Assembly: GCA_022495995.1 (NCBI GenBank)
Contig: JAFEMH010001482.1
Location: forward strand, 1-64,000
Origin: Adenophora triphylla var. japonica
Lineage: Eukaryota > Streptophyta > Magnoliopsida > Asterales > Campanulaceae
Reading direction: 5' to 3'
DNA: 64,000 nucleotides
The notes beneath the pieces were generated by a model. That model searched no databases, was not told where the DNA came from, and saw nothing but the letters and a program-made list of their open reading frames with translations. Below are positions 21,394-31,817 of the stretch, piece by piece (the stretch's first letter is position 1; each line of letters begins with the position of its first letter). The translations under genes and the position numbers were made by a program.

Positions 21394-23185
21394 TGCCTTT
21401 TCTGCAGATATAGAAGAAGATGCTCCCGAAAATTCCTTGGATGTGGTCTCGCTTGTGAACACATCCGGTGTCACATCCGAACCGTTGCCGAACCGTTTCT
21501 CCGTAAAAGGAGATTCAGATGATGAAGATGAAGAAAGGGACATTCCCTATAAAGAACTTTTGCAACATACAAGGAGCCGCATACGTATTGGATGAAAAGA
21601 TTGGACAAGATTGAGGTACTTGTTAAGGTAAATAAATCTCTTTCGATAAATTCGTCTTGTGAAGATGAAAAAGTCCGTTCTTTCAAAGAAAAATGATGCT
21701 CAAAAAGATACCATTGCAAGACTTGAAGTCCTTGTGACCAAAAGAGAAGTTGACCTTGAAAAATTCAAGAATGAATGTGAACAAGCTGAAAATACTTTTA
21801 CTAAGTTAAATAAAAGTAAGATGAAAATGGAAGAAGCTTTTTCTATAGGTCAACGTGACAAAACTGGTTTGGGTTTTGAAAATAATTTTGTAAAGGAGGG
21901 ATGTGAGGCTTCTACCTCAAAAAGTGTGAAAAAAAAAGTTTTTAAAGAAAAAGTCATTTTAAGTGAGAAAAGACCTAGGAAGAGGCACTACATCTGCCAC
22001 TACTGCCTAGCTCCTGGTCACATTAGGCCCTTCTGTTACAAATTCAAGGCTGATAAAAAATCTGATCACTTCAATCAACCTCAGATGTGTGAGAAGATGT
22101 ATGCACATCCGAACACACATCCTGGTAATCTGAGACCTCCTCAACCCAAAAAGAAAACTGTAAAACAGTGGGTAGCCAAACCAATTGCCACCTGCAATGT
22201 TGTTTACTCTTCCCTCAAGAGTACTATCTCTGGATCTTGGTATTTTGATAGCGGGTGCTCTAGGCACATGACTGGAAACCAAGCAGTCCTTCTTGACTAT
22301 GAAGTGATTAATGGAGGGAAAATAAATTTTGGTGGAGGTGCTCAAGGAAAGATTGTTGGGAAAGGAACCCTAGATGTCAAGGGCCTCCCAAAATTGCACA
22401 ATGTGTACCATGTGGAAGGCTTGAAAGCCAACCTAATAAGCATTAGTCAACTATGTGATGATGACCTTTATGTGAAATTTGATAAGCACTTGTGTAAAGT
22501 GTTTGATAAGGATAATACCTGTGTGTTTACTGGTCCTAGATCTGCTGATAATTGTTACCAATTTGGTGACAATCTTTCTTGCCTAAGCTCAAAAGTTAAT
22601 GATGTCAATCTGTGGCACCAAAAATTAGGGCATGATAACTGTAGAACTCTGGAAGAACTTCAAAGGTTTGAAGCTATTAAAGGCCTCCCTAAACTGAACT
22701 TCAAGAACCCTGATGTCTGTGGTTCATGTCAAAAGGGAAAGCAAACAAAAGCATCACATAAAAAGGTCCAACAATGCTCCACATCTAGGTGTTTGGAGAT
22801 GATTCATACTGACTTAATGAGACCTATTGAAGTAGAAAGCTTTGGTAGGAAAAAGTATGCCTTTGTGTGTGTTGATGATTATTCTAGGTACACTTGGGTA
22901 ATGTTCTTAAGGGAAAAGTCAGAAACAATTGGAGAATTCAAGAATTGGTACAAAAGGGTGAGAAATCTTTATGGTCTTAAGACTGTGAGAATTAGGTCTG
23001 ACCATGACACTGAATATGAGAATCAAATGTTCACCAATTTTTGCAATTCTAAGGGAATCACTCATGAGTTTTCTGCACCAATCACCCCACAGCAAAATGG
23101 AATTGCTGAAAGAAAGAATAGAACTTTGCAAGAAATGGCTAGGGTCATGTTAATTGCTTTGTCACTCTGTAAGCTCTACTATTAG
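21386..23185 (+). pseudogene. pol: Sirevirus pol part 1: second zinc knuckle, protease, integrase (truncated)
   Basis: An opening segment (21386-21595) stops at TGA. A 508-codon stretch (21659-23185) then has a coiled-coil start and a second zinc knuckle CHYCLAPGHIRPFC. The protease core YFDSGCSRHMTG is at about 22240-22270. The integrase zinc domain (LWHQKLGH...CGSCQKGK) and integrase core with Asp in HTDLMRP, Asp in RSDHDTEYEN and Glu in PQQNGIAERKNRT follow. The integrase ends abruptly at 23160-23185, where the fold-back repeat begins, so its C-terminal part is missing. Confidence 0.88.
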
Positions 23186-23344
23186 TGGAATAGCCCATGA
23201 AAATTGCTTTGTCACTCTTTGAATCAAACTTGGACAGATATTCTCTATCATTAAGAATGATAGAGAATATCTGTCCAAGTTTGATTCAAAGAGTGACAAA
23301 GCAATTTTCATGGGCTATTCCACTAATAGTAGAGCTTACAGAGT
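23164..23344. repeat. Perfect 89-bp inverted repeat (fold-back) inside integrase
   Basis: Arms at 23164-23252 and 23256-23344 are exact reverse complements with a 3-nt spacer (AAG). The right arm is the normal pol sequence (encoding KAIFMGYSTNSRAYRV in the + frame). The left arm is an inverted copy that replaces the integrase segment expected here. A 17-bp word, AATTGCTTTGTCACTCT, occurs at the junction (23152-23168) and again inside the arm (about 23202-23218), a likely switch point. Confidence 0.97.
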
Positions 23345-23664
23345 TTTTAATCTCAAAACTAAGACCATTATGGAATCTGCTAATGTTATTTTTGATGACT
23401 CACTTGATCTTAACCTCAAGATCGCCGAGGATGATGTTTCAAAGTTGCTTACTGGACTGGAAAGATACGTAAACAAAGGTCCGGAGAACCAACAAATGTT
23501 GTCGCATCTTGGAAAACCCGCTTGAACCTAATAAGGATGTAACCAAGGATGTGGACACATCTCGCCTCCACATCTCGAACCCACATCCGCACCCACATCC
23601 ACTCAAACTCCCGTAATCGAGGACAGCCTTCCGATTCGATCAGGATGATGCTCCAGAAGTTAAT
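23310..23664 (+). pseudogene. pol: Sirevirus pol linker, frameshifted
   Basis: From the right arm of the fold-back the frame reads MGYSTNSRAYRVFNLKTKTI and continues to TGA at 23523-23525. The stretch to 23664 is out of frame and rich in CACATC words (ACACATC, CCACATC, ACCCACATCC). It links integrase C-terminus and RT. Confidence 0.75.
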
Positions 23665-25386
23665 GTGAATGGGTGTGTGGATAGATCAAAGGATATTCCT
23701 TCAAAAATCCAGAAAAATCACCCATCTTCACAAGTTGTGGGATATGTGCATGCTCAAGTGAGAACTAGACAAAAGGACAAAGTTGATTATAGAAAGATGG
23801 CTGGTTTATGGAGTTGCTCCTCAAAGATACTCCCGTGTAAGTTTTGTTGTTTTGTTTCTAAGATAGAACCTAAGAATGTTCAAGCATTGAAAGATGCCGA
23901 TCGGATTCTTGCTATGCAAGATGAATTGATTCAATTTGAAAAGAATGAGGTGTGGACTCTTGTTCCTAGACCCTCACATGGTAATGTCATAGGAACCAAA
24001 TGGATTTTCAAGAACAAAACTGATGAGCAAGGTGTGATCACTAGAAATAAAGCTAGGTTAGTTGCTCAAGGTTACACTCAAATTGAAGGAATTGATTTTG
24101 AGGAGACATTTGCTCCTGTTGCTAGGATTGAGTCCATTAGGCTTTTGTTAGCCATTGCTTGTTACCTCAAGATCACTCTACATCAAATGGATGTTAAGAG
24201 TGCTTTTCTGAATGGGATATTAAATGAGGAAGCCCATGTTGAACAATCTAAAGGCTTTGTGGACTCCAAGTATCCTAACCATGTGTATAAGCTGAAGAAA
24301 GCTCTGTGTGGGCTAAAGCAAGCCCCTAGAGCTTGGTATGGTAGGTTGACTGACCATTTGCTTCAACTAGGATTCAAGAGAGGTGAGGTTGACAAAACAC
24401 TGTTTGTGAGGAAAAATAAAAAGGAGATTCTTGTGGCACAAATCTATGTAGATGATATTGTGTTTGGGTCAAATTCTGACCCTATGCTAGCTGAATTTGT
24501 GGATAGCATGACTTCCACATTTGAGATGAGTATGGTAGGTGAGTTGAACTTTTTCTTAGGCTTACAGATTAAGCAATTCAAAGATGGCATGTTCATCTCA
24601 CAGTCTAAGTATGCCAAGAATCTTGTGAAAAAGTTTGAGCTTGAACACTCTTCACATCAAAGAACACCAATGGGATCTTCCCAAAAGCTAAGTCATGATT
24701 CTGATGGTGAGAGTGTTGATCAAACACTGTACAGAAGCATGATAGGAAGTCTGCTTTACCTCACTGCAAGTAGACCTGATATTATGTACAGTGTATGTCT
24801 CTGTGTAAGATACCAAGCCAACCCTAAGGTGTCCCATCTGAAAGCCTTAAAAAGAATCATTAGATATGTAAGTGGGACTATGAACCTAGAACTGCATTAC
24901 TCCAAAGAAACAAACATCAATTTGGTTGGGTACACTGATTTTGATTGGGCTGGAAATAGTGATGATAGAAAAAGTACCACAGGTGGATGTTTCTACCTAG
25001 GAAATAACCTTGTGTCTTGGTATAGTAGGAAGCAGAATTGTGTGTCCTTATCCACTGCTGAGGCTGAATATGTTGCCCTTGGGAGTTGCTGCACACAACT
25101 GCTTTGGATGAATCAAATGTTGAAAGATTATGGATTGAATAGCAAAGTTTTGACTGCTTTTTGTGATAACAAAAGTGCCTTGGACATATCTAAAAATCCT
25201 GTCCAATATTCTAGAACAAAGCACATTGATATTAGACATCATTTCATCAGAGATCTTGTAGAACAAAAAACTGTGTGTCTGGAATTTGTTGGGACTGAAA
25301 ATCAATTGGCTGATATATTTACAAAGGCATTAGATTTGGGGAGATTTTCCTCCTTGAGGAAGTCTCTTGGTTTGTGTGATATCTAA
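23665..25386 (+). CDS. pol: Sirevirus pol part 2: reverse transcriptase and RNase H (open, 573 codons)
   Basis: RT motifs in order: NEVWTLVPRP, GTKWIFKNK, RNKARLVAQGYTQIEGIDFE, TFAPVARIESIR, LHQMDVKSAFLNG, KKALCGLKQAPRAWY and the catalytic YVDDIVFGS at about 24445-24471. RNase H follows with GYTDFDWAGNSDDRKSTTG, SLSTAEAEYVAL, DNKSALDISKNP and RTKHIDIRHHF. This is the copia RT-RH module that copies element RNA into DNA. The module has no internal stop, but upstream frameshifts separate it from gag and integrase, so it is unlikely to be translated as part of a polyprotein. Confidence 0.9.
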   Translation: MNGCVDRSKDIPSKIQKNHPSSQVVGYVHAQVRTRQKDKVDYRKMAGLWSCSSKILPCKFCCFVSKIEPKNVQALKDADRILAMQDELIQFEKNEVWTLVPRPSHGNVIGTKWIFKNKTDEQGVITRNKARLVAQGYTQIEGIDFEETFAPVARIESIRLLLAIACYLKITLHQMDVKSAFLNGILNEEAHVEQSKGFVDSKYPNHVYKLKKALCGLKQAPRAWYGRLTDHLLQLGFKRGEVDKTLFVRKNKKEILVAQIYVDDIVFGSNSDPMLAEFVDSMTSTFEMSMVGELNFFLGLQIKQFKDGMFISQSKYAKNLVKKFELEHSSHQRTPMGSSQKLSHDSDGESVDQTLYRSMIGSLLYLTASRPDIMYSVCLCVRYQANPKVSHLKALKRIIRYVSGTMNLELHYSKETNINLVGYTDFDWAGNSDDRKSTTGGCFYLGNNLVSWYSRKQNCVSLSTAEAEYVALGSCCTQLLWMNQMLKDYGLNSKVLTAFCDNKSALDISKNPVQYSRTKHIDIRHHFIRDLVEQKTVCLEFVGTENQLADIFTKALDLGRFSSLRKSLGLCDI

Positions 25387-26497
25387 GGTTGTGAGCACAA
25401 ATGTGTCTCACATCCTCTAACACATCTGTATATTAGATTAACTGAAAAAAAAATTATAAAAAAAAAATCAAAAAAAAATAAAAATATATCATGCATTAGC
25501 ACGAAATTTCTCAGTGTGGTCACTTGTGAGTTTTCATCTTTGACATTATTTTTGATCACTTAATTGTGAGCACTTCCTGTTCATGTCACCTTTTGGTGAC
25601 TTGTTATAACCTTCCTAGGTATCTCACAGTGGGTGCTTTAAAAGAAAAAAATATATGTGAGAAACAACTGCTTCACCCTTAGTATGAAGCCAGACCGTTG
25701 TGATCAAGTGATTTTCATAAGAAAACTTGAAATCAAACTTGATAAGATCATTGGGAAAAAGGGCTATCTTTGGGATCAAGTAAAGTGAAAGCTACTCACA
25801 ATGCAAAAATCCACAACAAAAAATTGGTGGATGCATCCTAGAGGCTGTGCAGATTGGATTATTGCTCATTGACTTTTTGTGATCTAAATGTGTCCCCATA
25901 TGTGACTCACATCCTATGCCACATCCATAAGCTGAGAATATTTCCACCACCTGTGTGTTTGCATCATGCTAGGCATACTGCATTTTTTAGGACATATAGG
26001 AGCTTTGCAAATATACTAGTTAATTAATTTTCCTTCTTAATTCATTCTTTGATCTTATAGGTTTTTGATCTCCAATATCTTTCATGAAAGAAAAGGTGTG
26101 TATCATTCCTTGTTTGAAAAGGTTGGAAAATTCAATTGAGATTTTTTTTTAAAATAAAGATATGGCTGAACTATTTTTGTTTCCATAAAAATCTATCAAA
26201 ATCTTGTTTTATTTTGATCCCCTATTTCCTCGAAATTGGTTGTGTGTGGTAACCTCAAAGGTTTCTAGCCGTTGGAGGACTCTTAAGGAATTTGGGTTGT
26301 GTGAGACCTTTTTGGAGAAGGATTCCTAGTTTTAGATGGAAAGGGGGAGCTGTGAGTATTTATGAGCCCTCACATCCGTCCCATCCCCCATAAACCCTTG
26401 ATAAACCTTTTGTTCTTCCTTCTCTTTGCACACAATCTCACACACATTGCATTAATTCCTCTCCTACTGTTCAACCTAACACAAATCTTTAGTTTAA
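25387..26497 (+). other. Sirevirus spacer between pol and the extra ORF
   Basis: Non-coding, AT-rich. Contains an A-rich patch (25445-25490), CACATC/TGTGGATGTG words (25408-25425, 25893-25925, 26371) and one AGGGGGAG purine tract at 26342-26349. This may act as splice or promoter sequence for the downstream ORF; no clear acceptor was fixed. Confidence 0.6.
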
Positions 26498-28645
26498 ATG
26501 GCCGATCATACCAACATTCATGAAGAAGACGTGCTTGACGTTGAACCCCTTTCAATCGCCTTGGCTGAAACTCCCGTTACCGCCAACCCTGTTATTGCCA
26601 AATTTCTTGCTGAAATTCCTCCTCCATCTTCTTCGTCTAGCTCATCCATGGAACGCTCTCCCTCAAAATCACCTACATTGGAACCCTTGCCTGTTTCAAC
26701 CGTTGCTGAAAACCCTAATGCTCCAACCTCTCCGGTGATTCCACCATCGGTTGTCGCCCCTGTTTCTTCTCCTACGGAACCTTCTTTGACCAAGAAGAGG
26801 AAGCTTACACCAGCTAAATCCCAGAGCCAAGCTCCGGTGCCCCAACGCAATCTAAGACGATCACATAGGGTTCGAAAGCTGTCAGAGTCTGACAAGGCAA
26901 AGAATTTGAAGAAGCCTGGTGGGAAGCCCTCTATCGCCATTACTCTCGAAGAAGAAGAAGAAGAAGAAGAGGTAATTGCTCCTCTTGTAAGAACTAGGGC
27001 TCAATCTGCAATTCATCCTCCCTCAGTTGTTGAACCTGTTATTACTCCCTCTGATACTGTTCCCCATGCTGAGACCATTGATCCTGTTCCATCCCCTACT
27101 ATTGTTCCATCTGATCCTATCATTCCCATTCCTGCTCCTACTCCCGTAGTTGATACACCTACTCCTGATGTTGCTCCTGTCCCTAAGGTTACCTCTCCTG
27201 TTAAGAATTCTTCCGTGTTTAATGATGAGGTGCCTTTAGCTAATATTTTGATGGAGTTGAAAGGAAAGAAAAAGTTTGCCTCTACTGACTTAGAGCCTAT
27301 TGAGGAAGAAGCTTATGAATCAGAATCAAGCTATGAGAGTGATGATACTGCATCCGATGTCAACTTCAAGCTGGGAAGGGATGAATTAGAACAAGAAAAA
27401 GAGGACCTAGAAAAAGATACCTCATCTGGTGAAGAGACAGAGGTAGAATCTGTCAAAAAGCAAGCTCTTGCTAAAGATGTGTCTGAAGATGTGCACACAT
27501 CCAGACACACATCCACCAGAAAGAAGGCTGAAAAGGGTAATTCTTCAACACTTTCCATTACTGCTGCCCCTAAACCCTTTTCTAAGAAATTCCTGACCAA
27601 GAATGCCTCTGATAGGTTTGGCCTAATTTCTTCTAAGGCCTTTATTATAGAGATGAAAAGAGATAGGGAAACCTTTTTCAAATTGGGCATGGACAAATTC
27701 TTTGAAGAAAGAGGACTGTTTTTAACTGTTGATCACCCTCTCCCATTTTATCCTAAGATGGTGTATGAGTTTTATGCCAATTTGCCTAAAAGGTTAGATA
27801 AATGTTACTCCTCTCCCCTCACTGTCTATGTTAGAGGAATGTTTGTCCCCTTTTTCCCATCTGTCATTAATGATTTTCTTGGATTGGATAACTCTTTGGA
27901 TCAGTTGGTTGATGTGTCTGATGATGAAGTTGTTTCTTCCATCACTCATGGCAAAGTATCCTCTTGGCCTGTGAAACCTAAGGATTTGGGAAGTGGCTCT
28001 CTTTCCTCTCTTTATTGCTTTCTCCATACAATTCTAGTTGTCAACCTTTGCCTCTCAAACAATAAGACTTCTGTAACTAGGGTGCAAGCTGATCTTTTTT
28101 ATAGGTTGGGTATTAAGAGAAATATCAATTTTGGAGATTTAATCTTTAGAAAAATCTGTGCTTATGGAGAGTCACCCTCTAAGAAGTGGTCTTTACCTTA
28201 TCCCTCTCTAATCTCTCAAATTCTGGCTGCCAATGGTGTGAAGGCTGAGGAAAATGAAGAAATGTTTGAAAAATTTGAGTTGTTTAAGGAATCCAAAACC
28301 CTTCTAGACCCTAAGCAAAGACATGTGGATCTCCCTTTGGGTACTGTTCCTGAACTTGGTATGCCAGATGTGGATACATCTGAAGCCACATCTGATGATC
28401 CTTTTGAGGCTCAGATGAAGGATCTGGATGCTGAGATTGCAATTGCTGAAGCTCAAGTTCAATCCTCCACTGCCCATGCCAACAATATGAAAGCCCTTAA
28501 GGATAGACTCCTCAGATGGCATGCTAAACTTTCTAGTCAAAAAGGGGGAGAATCAAGTTCAAATCCTGCTGCTGCTGCTGGAAGTGAAGTCTGGGATGCT
28601 GCTGTTGCTGCTACAGCTGTGGCTGGCTTTAAATGGAGACAGTGA
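26498..28645 (+). CDS. Sirevirus extra (env-like) ORF with a putative plant transposon protein domain, 715 aa, intact
   Basis: ATG at 26498 opens 715 codons. Residues 1-360 are low-complexity: Pro/Ser-rich, basic (KKRKLTPAK), then acidic Glu-rich. Residues about 360-600 form a conserved globular region (KKFLTKNASDRFGLISSKAF, FFEERGLFLTVDHPLPFYPK, VYEFYANL, VYVRGMFVPFFPSVINDFLG, RVQADLFYRLGIKRNINFGDL), like the 'putative plant transposon protein' domain in env-like ORFs of Sireviruses and in other plant TEs. The C-terminus is heptad-like and Ala-rich. I see no signal peptide or clear transmembrane anchor, so an envelope role is doubtful. It is the only large undamaged ORF of this element apart from RT-RH. 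Confidence 0.85.
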   Translation: MADHTNIHEEDVLDVEPLSIALAETPVTANPVIAKFLAEIPPPSSSSSSSMERSPSKSPTLEPLPVSTVAENPNAPTSPVIPPSVVAPVSSPTEPSLTKKRKLTPAKSQSQAPVPQRNLRRSHRVRKLSESDKAKNLKKPGGKPSIAITLEEEEEEEEVIAPLVRTRAQSAIHPPSVVEPVITPSDTVPHAETIDPVPSPTIVPSDPIIPIPAPTPVVDTPTPDVAPVPKVTSPVKNSSVFNDEVPLANILMELKGKKKFASTDLEPIEEEAYESESSYESDDTASDVNFKLGRDELEQEKEDLEKDTSSGEETEVESVKKQALAKDVSEDVHTSRHTSTRKKAEKGNSSTLSITAAPKPFSKKFLTKNASDRFGLISSKAFIIEMKRDRETFFKLGMDKFFEERGLFLTVDHPLPFYPKMVYEFYANLPKRLDKCYSSPLTVYVRGMFVPFFPSVINDFLGLDNSLDQLVDVSDDEVVSSITHGKVSSWPVKPKDLGSGSLSSLYCFLHTILVVNLCLSNNKTSVTRVQADLFYRLGIKRNINFGDLIFRKICAYGESPSKKWSLPYPSLISQILAANGVKAEENEEMFEKFELFKESKTLLDPKQRHVDLPLGTVPELGMPDVDTSEATSDDPFEAQMKDLDAEIAIAEAQVQSSTAHANNMKALKDRLLRWHAKLSSQKGGESSSNPAAAAGSEVWDAAVAATAVAGFKWRQ

Positions 28646-28990
28646 GATCTTTAAACTTAGGGGGAGAATTTTTTTTGTTTTGATGCTTTGATGGATGTTA
28701 AAAACAATTTTTAATTTCTGCTTTAGTTTTAGTTTTTTGAAACAATGGGTTGTAATAGTTTTAATTTGTTTTTTGCTGAATGGTTGCTTTAGTTTTTTTT
28801 AATGAACTGCCAGTATTCTGTTCTAACTTGGTTTATGCAGTTTTTATGTGTGGATGTGTATACACATCTGGACACACATCCATGCAGGGGGAGTTATGTT
28901 TAACTCTATGTTTTTGTGTTTACTCTGTGGTCATAAATTGTGAATTCTATAAATCTTTGATTTTGACCAGAAAGTCCAAAATAGGGGGAG
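28543..28990 (+). promoter_or_regulatory. Multiple polypurine tracts before the 3' LTR
   Basis: AGGGGGAG(A) occurs at 28543-28550, 28659-28667, 28886-28893 and 28983-28990, the last ending two bases before the LTR. Reiterated PPTs of this form are a known Sirevirus feature and would prime plus-strand DNA. Confidence 0.85.
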
Positions 28991-28992
28991 AT

Positions 28993-29762
28993 TGAAAGCG
29001 TGAGTTTTTGGGAACATATTTATGTTTCCTTATTTCAAAAGACTTCTATATGGTAAGAAGATTTTGGGACTTTCATGAAAGATTTATTAATATCCTACTT
29101 TGACTAGGAGATTGTAAATATGTAAATATCTTTTATTTATGTACATAGTTTTATATTAGGACTAACCCACTAATATTTGATTTCCTTGTGAGTGTGTTTA
29201 TGTTTTCATATAGGAAAAGAGATCTCACAAAGGAAAATGTTTATTACATGAAGATCTTCTCCATGGTGCACTATAAATACAAGGCATTCAGCATAAGAGA
29301 AGCTACGGAATTTTAGAGAGAAAAATTACTTATTCTTCATAGTATTTGACATTGTCGATTTTAGGTTGTGAGTGTAGGTTGTGCCTTACATCCGTAACTC
29401 ACATCTAGTTTTTCATAGAGTTCTCTTGTTTTACTTCTGACTAGAATAGGTCCTACTTGAGAAAGGGGAGTTGTTCTTGTCATAGAAGGTGATTAGAACT
29501 CGTTTAGTATTTTCATATTTTAGTTTTTCACTTATTTGTTTTTGTAAGCAACAAAAGTTTTTATAGTGAAAAGTTTTTGGGCGTAAGCCTAGTTTGCTGA
29601 TCACATTGATCAGTAAGCGTAAATAATTCTTGAGTTATTGCTTTTAATTTATTTTTATTCCGCTGCATTATCTGTGGATGTGTGGACAGTTGTGAGACAT
29701 ATCTGTACTCACATCCGTTGTCTGTTGTGTGATTAAAGCTACCTAGCTACACGAAACTTTCA
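28993..29762 (+). repeat. 3' LTR of the Sirevirus element
   Basis: 770 bp. It matches the 5' LTR end to end with scattered, mainly transition differences. An extra ~13 bp near 29370 comes from a local duplication of TAGGTTGTG. TATA-like CTATAAATAC at 29271-29280. Confidence 0.93.
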
Positions 29763-31684
29763 GTTTCTACAATGGAGACAAATTGCTAGTTGCAAAGGGT
29801 TCGAAAGGAGGAAGGAGTTATAATCGTGGTGGCACAAAAGAAAGAGCAAGGTGTCAATCATGGGGGATAGAGACATGAGTAAGATTGAGTGCTTCCACTG
29901 TAGATAGATTGCCATATCCAGATGCATTGCCCACATTTTTGTGAAATCCGAAGAGTATGCATGGTGTGAAAGGTAAGAAAAGGTTGACAAAGGAGGATGT
30001 TAACACAATTGATAGTGATGATGGACAGTTTCTACTAACAGAGACTGTAGTTGTTGCTGATGTGACCGAAGAGAAGAAGTCTGAATGGGTATTAGATTTC
30101 ACTGTTTCGATACATATATGAAAGGATCGAGCTTTGTTTGAAACTTTGCAATCCAGAGGGACAATTTGGAGAGATCAAAGTCAGGAATGAGAAGAAATCG
30201 AAAATTGAAGGTGTTGGGAGTTGAAATTACCCGGGATTTCGCGCGGGCGGCGCGAAACGCGGTTGTCTTTCGCGGAGGGTTGGTGTCTGAGACCTCGCTT
30301 CATGGGAAGGAAAAAAAATGAGGAGTCGCCACGCGGTTTTTGTATTTTGAGCCCAAACGTTGAGAACGGCTTTTGTGAAAATGGTGTCGTTTTTATTGGT
30401 AGCAAAAACTTAGGAAAAGACTTTGAAAACGGGGGTCATTTTTATTGGTAGCAAAAAACGAGTAAAAATCTTTTTAGTACCAGAGATTGTTAGGTTCGGA
30501 GGTCACGTTACATTTCGGGAAGAGTATATTGAGATCACCCGAAACGCCTCGCATGACGAGTCTTTCTACCTTTCTCGAAATCGTGTGTGTGTGTGTGTTT
30601 TTGAAAAGGGGGCTTGAATGACAAGCTTAATCTTGGTTTGAATGTCAAACGTTGATTAGGTGATCTTTTGAAAAAGCGATCGTTTGAATGACAAACGTCG
30701 GTTTTGAGACAGAAATGAGCGTTTGTGTGGCAAACGTCGATTTGAGTTAGAAAAGGAGTTCGAATGATGAACTTTTGGTTTTGAATCAGGCGATTCATTG
30801 TTAACGATTTTTACGGGAAAAATGCGTATTAAATGATTTTGAATGTCAAATAGCGGCTTTTAGTTTGAAAGATGAGCATTCGGATGCCAAACGTCATTTC
30901 GCGCGTTTTGAAAGAGAGTTCGAAGGACGAACTCCGGTTTTGAACCGGGCATTACATTGTTAACGATTTTTACGGGAAAAATGCGTTTTAAATGACATGC
31001 AATCAACGAATCGGGTTGCGACTCGAACTTTGAAAAGTAAATACTATCACGATCCAAACGGGTCGGACTTTGTAAATGACAGTATTTAAAGCAGTATCAA
31101 CGGAATCAAACGATCCGGAATCGTAAATGACGATCGACGAGCCAAACGGCTCGGAGTTGTAAATGATGATCAACGAGCCAAAACGGCTCGGAATTGTAAA
31201 TGACAGAAAATAAATGACGATCAACGGAATGATCGATCCGGAATGGTAAATGACAGAAAAAGTAAACGGAACGGGGTCGGAACGCCGTTTTAACCCGTGA
31301 TTACTTCTCTTATGGAAAGAGAAGAGGATCGAGGGGCTAAAACGTATCGGACCCCGTTAGACGAAGGCGTCTACATTTCAGTAACGGTGTTCGAAACGGT
31401 TATAGCGTCTGGCGCGTAAATCGAGACAAAACGAGAGATTAGAGAGAGGGAGTTATACCTATGGCTAGGGTCGACTCCTTTGGCTCGGAAGGTGTGTACG
31501 GGACACGAAAAGAGGTTTGAAACGGTGTTTCGTAGTGGTGAGTGACGTATTTGATTGAAATACGGAGGTTTCACGCGAATCGAGGCAAAACGGGAGCTCG
31601 GGAGGGGTGAAACTGGTTTGTGCCGTGGGCTGTGGTGAAATTTTGGGGTAAAAATGTTGTTATGAAATGGCTTTGACAGCCCTC

Positions 31685-31694
31685 CTATTTATAG
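31685..31694 (-). promoter_or_regulatory. TATA box of the Tat-3 LTR
   Basis: Minus strand CTATAAATAG followed by GAGGGC. The same sequence context occurs in the two other Tat LTRs (40862-40871 and 51938-51947). Confidence 0.8.
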
Positions 31695-31711
31695 GTGAAA
31701 AATGCAGTAGG

Positions 31712-31817
31712 AGTCCGGCCGGACTTAGACTGATTTCCAGGGGTTTTGTGGTATTTTGGAATTTTGAGGGGCTTGCTGGCAATTTCAAAAAATGTGCACA
31801 GGGAGTCCGGCCGGACT
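31712..31817. promoter_or_regulatory. AGTCCGGCCGGACT palindromes upstream of the Tat-3 LTR TATA box
   Basis: Two perfect 14-bp palindromes at 31712-31725 and 31804-31817, the first 18 bp upstream of the TATA box in the direction of LTR transcription. Both continue into similar flanks (CTT-GACTG and CCAGGGG). The near-identical ATTCCGGCCGGACT occurs upstream of gene A at 33977-33990. Confidence 0.8.

Larger units (their letters stand above)
19493..29762 (+). mobile_element. Sirevirus-lineage Ty1/copia LTR retrotransposon, full length (10.27 kb)
   Basis: LTRs at 19493-20249 and 28993-29762 both begin TGAAAG and end CTTTCA. The 5-bp TSD GTTTC lies at 19488-19492 and 29763-29767. The PBS directly after the 5' LTR is TGGTATCAGAGC (initiator Met tRNA). 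Domain order is gag with two zinc knuckles, protease, integrase, RT, RNase H, then a long extra ORF: copia order with the Sirevirus/Maximus-type env-like ORF. Five AGGGGGAG polypurine tracts (26342, 28543, 28659, 28886, 28983) are another Sirevirus trait. By eye the LTRs differ at roughly 15-20 sites plus one ~13-bp duplication, so insertion is fairly recent but not fresh. Confidence 0.93.
19400..30221 (+). mobile_element. Old, decayed Ty1/copia fragment (gag to protease) split by a Sirevirus insertion
   Basis: Joining the flanks of the Sirevirus at its TSD gives a copia gag tail. Left: TLDNVVKAL at about 19432-19458. Right from 29763: FYNGDKLLVAKGSKGGRSYN, then a broken zinc-knuckle region near 29885-29935 and AWCERMLTKEDVNTIDSDDG. 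Protease-side remnants follow: EEKKSEWVLDF near 30070-30100 and QFGEIKVRNEEKSKIEGVGS ending at 30220. It then stops abruptly at 30221, where the Tat-3 LTR begins. Several stops and frameshifts make this a dead remnant. Its left extent and LTR are not identified. Confidence 0.6.

Noticed and set aside
26518..26940. 140-codon minus-strand frame
   Set aside because: Shadow of the Sirevirus extra ORF; the plus-strand frame is 715 codons with a recognisable domain.
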